Source of the DNA: SYIM01 sp039800205
GTDB lineage: Bacteria > Pseudomonadota > Gammaproteobacteria > Burkholderiales > Burkholderiaceae_E
NCBI GenBank assembly: GCA_039800205.1
Contig: JBDLRB010000072.1
Location: 1-20,535, forward strand
DNA length: 20,535 nt
Direction of reading: 5' to 3'
This document shows positions 14,768-20,535 of the stretch, in pieces (the stretch's first letter is position 1; the number at the start of each line of letters is the position of its first letter). A program made the translations under genes and the position numbers. The notes beneath the pieces are model-generated. The model saw only the letters and a list, made by a program, of their open reading frames with translations. It did no database searches and was not told the origin of the DNA.

Positions 14768-15439
14768 ATGGTGACGATCGACAACCGGGCATTCCTTCGA
14801 CGAGTGCCGATGTTCCATAGTCTCTCCGAGTCGCAAATCGATACGCTGGCGGCCGGAAGCGTGCGCCGAAGTTACCCGCGGGGCCGTACCATCGTTTCAG
14901 AGGGCGAGCCGTCGCCCTCCATGTTTATCCTGCTGTCGGGTCGGGCCAAGGTACAGCGCTCGGATGCTGAGGGCCGCGAGGTGATCCTGGCGGTGATCAG
15001 TGCGGGGGAGGTCTTTGGCGAGATGAGCCTGATCGACGACGAACCTCGTTCGGCCAGCGTCATCACACTCGAGTCTTGTGACTTTCTCTCTCTTCGCAAA
15101 GACAGCTTTCTGGCTGTGCTGCGACAAAGCAACGACATCTGCCTCGGCTTGATGCGAAGCCTGGTCCAGCGCTTGCGGGCCGCTGATCGCAAGATCGAGA
15201 CCCTGGCCTTGCTCGATGTCTACGGACGCGTTGCGCGCGTGCTCCTTGACTCTTCAGAAGTGGTCAATGGCGATCGCGTCGTCCGCAACCGCCTGACGCG
15301 GCAGCAGATCGCCAAGATGATCGGGGCGTCCCGGGAGATGGTCTCTCGAGTGATGAAGGGCCTCGAGACGGAGGGCTATGTGGTGGCTCTGCCCGAGGGG
15401 GGCTTTCTGCTTCGCGAGCGAATCAGCGCCTACGTTTGA
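14768..15439 (+). CDS. Crp/Fnr-family transcriptional regulator
   Basis: This is a 223-residue DNA-binding regulator. Residues about 16-130 form a cyclic-nucleotide-type beta-barrel with the cassette GEMSLIDDEPRSASV, where G84, E85, R94 and S95 match the phosphate- and ribose-contacting positions of Crp. A dimer helix follows, then a winged helix-turn-helix (about 176-205, LTRQQIAKMIGASREMVSRVM). It lacks the N-terminal cysteine cluster of Fnr, so it is not an oxygen-sensing iron-sulphur protein. Binding of a cyclic nucleotide (cAMP, or cyclic-di-GMP as in Clp) is possible. The ATG at 14768 has GGGAG 11 bases upstream, slightly far. It stands between trxB (divergent) and ftsK (57 bases downstream, same strand) and may act on the inverted repeats in front of it. 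Its target genes are unknown. Confidence 0.9.
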   Translation: MVTIDNRAFLRRVPMFHSLSESQIDTLAAGSVRRSYPRGRTIVSEGEPSPSMFILLSGRAKVQRSDAEGREVILAVISAGEVFGEMSLIDDEPRSASVITLESCDFLSLRKDSFLAVLRQSNDICLGLMRSLVQRLRAADRKIETLALLDVYGRVARVLLDSSEVVNGDRVVRNRLTRQQIAKMIGASREMVSRVMKGLETEGYVVALPEGGFLLRERISAYV

Positions 15440-15462
15440 CGCTCGGCATAACAGGTTATACC
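15436..15462 (+). promoter_or_regulatory. Weak promoter-like signal before ftsK
   Basis: TTGACG, overlapping the stop codon of the Crp/Fnr gene, is followed after 15 bases by TATACC. The hexamers are reasonable, but the spacer is two bases short of ideal. If used, it would start transcription just before the ATG at 15497 and argue against the GTG start at 15464. Confidence 0.25.
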
Positions 15463-15496
15463 CGTGGCACGAACATCAATTGCACTCTCTTCAAAC

Positions 15497-17851
15497 ATGA
15501 CCCAGCGCGGGCGTGGGCTCTTCTCGGCGGTGCCCGAGCGGATGCTCCGCCTGATGAACGAGCTGAAGTGGATCGCGAGTGGTCTGCTCGCCCTGTACGT
15601 GGTGGTCGTACTGGCCACGTTCGATCGGGGAGATCCAGGTTGGTCGCACGAGGCGGCTCATGAGCGGATCGCCAACGCAGGCGGTCTGGTCGGCGCCTAC
15701 ATTGCCGATTTTCTGCACTACCTGTTGGGGCTCAGCGCCTGGCTGGTTGCGCTGCTGCTCGGGGCGATGGTCATGCGTGGCCTCGCCCAGGCGCGTGCCT
15801 TGCGTCAGCAGGAGGCCAAGTCGGACCCCAGTCAGGCCGCCTGGAGCCGCTTTGCCTGGGAGCAGTGGGTTGGCTTTGTCCTGATGCTGGTTGCCTGCTG
15901 CCTGCTCGAGGCCGCGAGGCTGCACCGTCTGAACATCGATTTGCCACAGGGGCCGGGCGGGGTCCTCGGACAGTCCCTGTCGCCGCTCGTTTTCCATGCG
16001 CTGGGCTCGATCGGAGCCACGATTGCGCTCCTGGGCACGATCGGCATCGGACTCAGTCTCTGGACCGGATGGTCGTGGTTTACCGCTTTCGAGCGTATCG
16101 GGGGCGGCCTCGAGTGGATCATCTTCCGGATTCGAGATGCCGTGGTCGCTCGGATGGACCGGCGTATCGGTGAGGTCGCTGCGACCGAGCGGGCCGAGCA
16201 GGTGCAGGAACTGCGCAAGGTCCTCGCTGATGAGGATGACGAACCGATCCACATCGAGCCACCCGTCGTCCAGATCGAGCGCTCAAAGCGGGCCGAGGCC
16301 GAGCGACAGCCGACGCTGTTTGCCGACTTGCCGCGCGTATCCGAATTGCCCGAACTCAGCCTTCTGGATGAGCCCCCACCCGCGCAGGAGTCCGTGTCGC
16401 CGGACACGCTCGAATACACCTCGCGGCTCATCGAAAAAAAGCTCGCTGATTTCAATGTCGCGGCCAACGTGGTCGCAGCCTATCCCGGTCCGGTGATCAC
16501 GCGGTATGAGATTGAGCCTGCGACCGGGGTCAAGGGCAGTCAGATTGTCAATCTCTCCAAAGACCTTGCCCGAGCCTTGTCCTTGGTCTCCTTGCGCGTG
16601 GTCGAGACCATTCCCGGCAAAAACCTGATGGGGCTCGAGCTCCCGAACCCCCGCCGGCAGACTGTCCGTCTGTCCGAGATCCTGGGCTCTCAGGTCTATG
16701 CCTCAGGGGCCTCGCCGCTCACCCTCGCACTCGGAAAGGATATTGCTGGCAACCCGATGGTCGCCGATCTGGCGCGGATGCCGCACCTGCTGGTGGCGGG
16801 CACGACGGGTTCGGGCAAGTCGGTGGGCATCAATGCGATGATCCTGTCGCTGCTTTACAAGGCCGACCCTTCTCAGGTGCGGCTGATCATGATCGATCCA
16901 AAGATGCTCGAGATGAGCGTCTACGAGGGCATCCCTCATTTGCTGGCGCCGGTGGTGACCGACATGCGCCAGGCGGCCAATGCGCTCAACTGGTGCGTGG
17001 CCGAGATGGAAAGGCGTTATCGGCTGATGAGCAAGCTCGGCGTGCGCAATCTGGCCGGCTACAACAACCGCATTGCCGACGCCGACAAGCGTGAGGAAAA
17101 AATCCCCAATCCGTTCTCGCTTACGCCCGATGCACCCGAACCCCTGGGCCGTTTGCCGCAAATCGTGGTGGTGATCGACGAACTCGCCGATCTGATGATG
17201 GTGGTCGGCAAGAAGATCGAGGAATTGATTGCGCGTCTGGCCCAGAAGGCGAGGGCGGCGGGCATTCACCTGATCCTCGCAACGCAGCGGCCATCCGTCG
17301 ATGTGATCACGGGCCTGATCAAGGCCAACATCCCCACCCGTATCGCGTTTCAGGTGTCGTCCAAGATCGATTCGCGCACCATCCTCGATCAGATGGGGGC
17401 CGAGTCGCTACTGGGGCAGGGCGATATGCTGTACATGCCGCCGGGCTCAGGCGTGCCGGTGCGCGTCCATGGGGCCTTTGTGGCCGACGAGGAGGTCCAC
17501 AAGGTCGCCGAGTACTGGCGAAGCGTAGCCGAGCCCGACTATGTCGAGGGCGTCCTGGAGGGCGCGAGCACCGATGAGGTCGATCCGGGCAGCGCGGTCG
17601 GTTTTGGCGGGCTGTCCCAGACCCTGTCCGAGGCCGGTGTCGATGCCGAGGCTGATCCCATGTACGACCAGGCGGTGGCAGTGGTGCTCAAGCACCGGCG
17701 CGCATCGATATCGCTTGTGCAGCGACATCTCCGGATCGGATACAACCGGTCGGCCCGGTTGCTTGAGCAAATGGAAAAAGCAGGACTGGTGTCGGCCATG
17801 GGCGGCAGTGGCAACCGGGATATTCTGGTTCCGGCGCGTAACGACGAATGA
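15497..17851 (+). CDS. ftsK: DNA translocase FtsK
   Basis: FtsK is a septum-bound DNA pump that moves the chromosome termini at cell division and activates XerCD recombination at dif. The 784-residue protein has four membrane helices in the first 190 residues, a short acidic linker, and a RecA-like motor with Walker A GTTGSGKS (435-442) and Walker B VVVIDELADL (D561, E562). The ILATQRPSVDVITG block follows. At the C-terminus (720-784) is the winged-helix gamma domain (DPMYDQAVAVV, RIGYNRSARLLEQME) that reads the KOPS orienting sequences. The linker is short compared with E. coli FtsK (1329 residues), as in other betaproteobacteria. An in-frame GTG at 15464 would add 11 residues, but those codons (ACA, TCA, TCT, CGA) are unlike the rest of the gene, so I chose the ATG. 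The stop overlaps lolA by ATGA. Confidence 0.95.
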   Translation: MTQRGRGLFSAVPERMLRLMNELKWIASGLLALYVVVVLATFDRGDPGWSHEAAHERIANAGGLVGAYIADFLHYLLGLSAWLVALLLGAMVMRGLAQARALRQQEAKSDPSQAAWSRFAWEQWVGFVLMLVACCLLEAARLHRLNIDLPQGPGGVLGQSLSPLVFHALGSIGATIALLGTIGIGLSLWTGWSWFTAFERIGGGLEWIIFRIRDAVVARMDRRIGEVAATERAEQVQELRKVLADEDDEPIHIEPPVVQIERSKRAEAERQPTLFADLPRVSELPELSLLDEPPPAQESVSPDTLEYTSRLIEKKLADFNVAANVVAAYPGPVITRYEIEPATGVKGSQIVNLSKDLARALSLVSLRVVETIPGKNLMGLELPNPRRQTVRLSEILGSQVYASGASPLTLALGKDIAGNPMVADLARMPHLLVAGTTGSGKSVGINAMILSLLYKADPSQVRLIMIDPKMLEMSVYEGIPHLLAPVVTDMRQAANALNWCVAEMERRYRLMSKLGVRNLAGYNNRIADADKREEKIPNPFSLTPDAPEPLGRLPQIVVVIDELADLMMVVGKKIEELIARLAQKARAAGIHLILATQRPSVDVITGLIKANIPTRIAFQVSSKIDSRTILDQMGAESLLGQGDMLYMPPGSGVPVRVHGAFVADEEVHKVAEYWRSVAEPDYVEGVLEGASTDEVDPGSAVGFGGLSQTLSEAGVDAEADPMYDQAVAVVLKHRRASISLVQRHLRIGYNRSARLLEQMEKAGLVSAMGGSGNRDILVPARNDE

Positions 17852-18516
17852 GGCTTGCTGCGTTCCGGGCGGCCGCGTTCAGGGGCCTCAGCGCGCTTTG
17901 GTGCGTCTCGCTGGTCTGCCTGGTCCTGGCGACGTTTCCCGGAACGCTCCTGGCCAACCCATCGGGCCTTGAGCAGTTTCAGGCATTCATCACCCAGACG
18001 CCACGTGCCCAGGGGCAATTCAAGCAGGAGATCCGCGAGCGGGATGGTCGGGTGATCGAGACCAGCGAAGGTCAATTTGCGTTCGAGCGCCCCGGTCGTT
18101 TCCGCTGGGAGATCCGAGAGCCAGCGGTTCAGTTGCTGGTGGCCGATGGTGAGTTGCTGCATTTTTACGATCAGGACCTGGCCCAGGTGACCCAGCGTCG
18201 GCTGGATCAGGCGCTCGCCTCCACCCCCGCAGCCGTACTGTTCGGCAATGCGGCGCTCGAACGTGATTTCGAGGTCTCGGAGGCCGGGCAGTCGTCCGGG
18301 CTGGATTGGCTCGAGGCGAAGCCGCGATCGGCTGACGCGGGAATCGAGCGCATGCGAATCGGCATGCACCAGGGGCTGCCAGAAATCATGGATGTCGTGG
18401 ATTCGTTTGGGCGAATTTCACGGTTCAGCTTTTTTTCAGTGAAGCGCAATCCGGTGCTTGATCCCGCCTTGTTTCGATTCGTGGTCCCACCCGGGACCGA
18501 GATCGTGAGGCAATGA
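17848..18516 (+). CDS. lolA: Outer-membrane lipoprotein carrier protein LolA
   Basis: LolA carries lipoproteins across the periplasm from the LolCDE complex to LolB in the outer membrane. The 222-residue protein has an N-terminal signal peptide with a rather long basic start and probable cleavage after A36 (TLLA|NPSG). The mature part has the LolA pattern QGQFKQEI, GQFAFERPGRFRWEI, DGELLHFYDQDLAQVTQR, and a C-terminal strand pair (FSFFSVKRNPVLDPALFRFVVPPGTEIV). The start codon overlaps the ftsK stop in ATGA, so it depends on ftsK translation. Its stop overlaps the next gene in the same way. Confidence 0.95.
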   Translation: MRLAAFRAAAFRGLSALWCVSLVCLVLATFPGTLLANPSGLEQFQAFITQTPRAQGQFKQEIRERDGRVIETSEGQFAFERPGRFRWEIREPAVQLLVADGELLHFYDQDLAQVTQRRLDQALASTPAAVLFGNAALERDFEVSEAGQSSGLDWLEAKPRSADAGIERMRIGMHQGLPEIMDVVDSFGRISRFSFFSVKRNPVLDPALFRFVVPPGTEIVRQ

Positions 18517-19766
18517 TGGCTGCCTCTGCCGAAGCGCTTCCCCTGTCTGATCGGAGACAGACCCGTCTGATCGGTGTGGTCGCCATCGTGCATGGGGTCT
18601 CGCATTTTTACCATTTGCTGCTGGCTCCGCTCTTTCCGTGGCTACGCGAGGCGTATGGCTTCAGCTACGCAGAGCTGGGTCTCTTGATGACCGTGTTTTT
18701 CGTGGTGTCCGGGATCGGCCAGGCCTTGTCGGGTTTTCTGGTGGACCGGGTCGGTGCGCGCCCCGTCCTGCTGGCTTCGCTGGTGTTGTTCATGCTGGCC
18801 TGCCTCATCCTGGCCTCGGCGACCGGCTACCCCATGTTGCTGGCGGGTGCGGCACTCGCGGGTCTGGGCAACTCCAGTTTTCATCCGGTCGACTTCTCGA
18901 TCCTCAATGCGCGGGTACGTACCGAGCGTTTGGGCAAGGCGTACGCCATGCATGGGGTGTTCGGCAGCCTGGGCTGGGCCCTTGCCCCGGTGATGCTGAC
19001 GGCTGTTGCGGCGACCGCAGGGTGGCGGGTGGCGTTTCTGGTGGGGATGGTTCCTGCGCTGGTCGCGCTGGCTTTGTGCGGGCTGGCCTGGCAGTCAATA
19101 GATGTCCGGCCTGCGCGGGCGGTCAGCCCAGAGGGCGCAGTCATTCAAGTGCCGGCCGTGACGCTTGCAGCGCTTTTGCGCATGCCCGCGCTGTGGTTCA
19201 GCGCGCTCTACTTTTTTTCGATTGCGATCGCCTTCGGCGCAATTCAGAGCTTTGGGGCCGAATCGGTCCGTTTGTTGCGTGACATCGATCTCGCCTGGAC
19301 CGGATACCTGCTCAGCATCTTCATGGTGGGGAGCGCTGCGGGAACACTGGCCGGCGGATATGCCCTGACCGATCACTCGCGTGCCGAGCGCATGGTCACG
19401 CACAGCTTCATCGCGGGGGCCGTGCTGGCGCTGATGACCGGCTTTGTGCCGTTTCCCGGCGGGATGATGCCGGTGATGTTTGCCTTGCTCGGTATTGCAA
19501 ATGGTCTCGCAGGCCCTGCCCGGGACATTCTGGTCAAGCGCGCGACGCCGCCTGGCGCCTCGGGGAGAGTCTACGGCCTGGTGTATTCAGCCCTTGATGC
19601 AGGGGTGGCTGTGGCGCCTGCGCTCTTTGGCCTGCTGATGGATCTGGGGCTGCCCCAGGCGCTCTGGCTGGGCGTTGCACTGGCGTACGGCGTGTTGATC
19701 GCGGCGGCGAACCTGGTCGGGCGCGCGACGCGTCGTGCGGCGGGCGCCGATCGGCTAGGCCGCTGA
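18513..19766 (+). CDS. Major facilitator superfamily transporter
   Basis: This is a 417-residue inner-membrane transporter with about twelve hydrophobic helices. The loop between helices 2 and 3 has GFLVDRVGARPVLL, the major facilitator motif A, and a second similar loop follows the central region. The GNSSFHPVDFSILN segment in the N-terminal half is reminiscent of the fosmidomycin-resistance (Fsr) group, but the substrate cannot be assigned. Two ATGs stand in tandem. The first (18513) overlaps the lolA stop as ATGA. The second (18516) is 5 bases from a GAGG and may be the real start. The stop overlaps the rarA start by one base. It lies between lolA and rarA, which I would expect to be direct neighbours in this group. 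Confidence 0.88.
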   Translation: MMAASAEALPLSDRRQTRLIGVVAIVHGVSHFYHLLLAPLFPWLREAYGFSYAELGLLMTVFFVVSGIGQALSGFLVDRVGARPVLLASLVLFMLACLILASATGYPMLLAGAALAGLGNSSFHPVDFSILNARVRTERLGKAYAMHGVFGSLGWALAPVMLTAVAATAGWRVAFLVGMVPALVALALCGLAWQSIDVRPARAVSPEGAVIQVPAVTLAALLRMPALWFSALYFFSIAIAFGAIQSFGAESVRLLRDIDLAWTGYLLSIFMVGSAAGTLAGGYALTDHSRAERMVTHSFIAGAVLALMTGFVPFPGGMMPVMFALLGIANGLAGPARDILVKRATPPGASGRVYGLVYSALDAGVAVAPALFGLLMDLGLPQALWLGVALAYGVLIAAANLVGRATRRAAGADRLGR

Positions 19767-20535
19767 TGAATACCCGTAGCGTCAAGCCCCTGTCGCCAGA
19801 CGTGCCACTGGCGGAGCGCCTGCGTCCCCGGCAACTCGACGAAGTGATCGGTCAGTCGCATCTGCTGGGGACGGGCAAGCCGCTGCGCGTCGCTTTCGAA
19901 TCCGGCAAGCCCCATTCGATGATTCTCTGGGGCCCGCCCGGGGTCGGCAAGACGACCCTGGCCCGACTGATGAGTGCTGCCTTCGACTGTCGCTTCATCG
20001 CGATCTCGGCGGTGCTCGGTGGTGTCAAGGACATTCGTGATGCAGTCGACGAGGCGAGGCTTGCTCGGGAGCAGGGTGAGCGCACGATCGTTTTTGTCGA
20101 TGAGGTCCACCGATTCAACAAGGCCCAGCAAGATGCGTTTCTGCCGCATGTCGAAAGCGGTCTATTCGTGTTCATCGGGGCGACCACCGAGAACCCGTCA
20201 TTCGAGGTCAATGGGGCCTTGTTGTCGCGTGCGCGCGTCCATGTGCTGCAACCCTTGTCGCTCGATGAGATGAAGCAGTTGTTCGAGCGAGCCCTGGCCC
20301 TCGATTCGGTTGCAATCAAATTTGATGTGGCGTCGCGCGAGCGCCTCATCGGCTGGGCAGACGGTGATGCCCGGCGTTTGTTGAATGCCATTGAGATCGT
20401 ATCGGACGCGGCCGGCGTGGGGGGGCGCGATGCCGTCGATGGTGCCTTTCTCGAGACGGCGCTTTCGCAGAATTTGCGGCGCTTTGACAAGGGCGGCGAT
20501 GCCTTCTACGACCAGATCAGCGCCTTGCACAAGTC
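19766..20535 (+). CDS. rarA: Replication-associated recombination protein RarA / MgsA (partial, 3' end off the right edge)
   Basis: RarA is a AAA+ ATPase related to clamp loaders and to eukaryotic WRNIP1. It acts at stalled replication forks with SSB. The visible 256 residues, about 60 percent of the usual 430-440, cover the AAA+ module: PLAERLRPRQLDEVIGQSHL at the front, Walker A GPPGVGKT (56-63), Walker B VFVDEVHRF (D112, E113), the sensor-1 region GATTENPSF (138-146), and a sensor-2 GDARRLLNAIE. The start of the C-terminal tetramerisation part (FYDQISALHKS) is just reached. The ATG overlaps the transporter stop (TGATG). In Burkholderiales serS commonly follows, but it is outside the window. 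Confidence 0.96.
   Translation, partial: MNTRSVKPLSPDVPLAERLRPRQLDEVIGQSHLLGTGKPLRVAFESGKPHSMILWGPPGVGKTTLARLMSAAFDCRFIAISAVLGGVKDIRDAVDEARLAREQGERTIVFVDEVHRFNKAQQDAFLPHVESGLFVFIGATTENPSFEVNGALLSRARVHVLQPLSLDEMKQLFERALALDSVAIKFDVASRERLIGWADGDARRLLNAIEIVSDAAGVGGRDAVDGAFLETALSQNLRRFDKGGDAFYDQISALHK

Noticed and set aside
1..20535. Search for tRNA, rRNA, CRISPR arrays, insertion sequences, phage or toxin-antitoxin genes
   Set aside because: No such element was seen. All long stretches are occupied by housekeeping genes and the gaps are shorter than 200 bases.

Overview
The window is about 20.5 kb of GC-rich, densely packed bacterial chromosome. It looks like a betaproteobacterium, probably of the order Burkholderiales. 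The reasons are the gene content and order (argH/algR-hemC-hemD-hemX-hemY, nadE-glnB, trxB next to ftsK-lolA-rarA), strong G/C preference at third codon positions, and protein sequences that read as typical of that group. It is almost entirely core housekeeping DNA. I see no tRNA, rRNA, insertion sequence, prophage gene or CRISPR array, and no gene-free stretch reaches 300 bases.

Layout. Positions 1-1629 (minus strand) hold a TRAP transporter segment: the solute-binding protein DctP, then the small membrane subunit DctQ, which runs off the left edge. The large permease DctM is presumably beyond it. Positions 1770-3176 (minus) are argH. Divergent from it, 3347-9049 (plus) is a run of an AlgR-type LytTR response regulator, hemC, hemD, hemX, hemY and ppa, with junctions that are overlapping or short. 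A FemAB-like acetyltransferase gene (9033-10172, minus) converges on ppa with overlapping 3' ends. Positions 10230-12948 (plus) carry nadE, glnB (PII) and an alpha/beta hydrolase. The hydrolase converges, again with overlap, on a minus-strand pair read in the order trxB then a Smr-domain gene (12937-14633). Positions 14768-20535 (plus) carry a Crp/Fnr-family regulator, ftsK, lolA, a major facilitator transporter and rarA, which is cut by the right edge.

How the genes work together. hemC and hemD make uroporphyrinogen III, and hemX/hemY are the membrane proteins that usually accompany them. The regulator in front is the family member that sits next to hemC in Pseudomonas, but here the partner histidine kinase gene (algZ/fimS) is missing. 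nadE uses glutamine nitrogen and glnB senses nitrogen status. FtsK (chromosome segregation and division), LolA (lipoprotein trafficking) and RarA (stalled-fork repair) form a cell-envelope and replication group joined by start/stop overlaps, with a transporter gene inserted among them.

I found no convincing undescribed system. The points most worth a second look are the kinase-less AlgR with a modified acidic pocket, an inverted-repeat cluster between trxB and the Crp/Fnr gene, the transporter tightly coupled between lolA and rarA, and a hairpin on the dctP stop codon.
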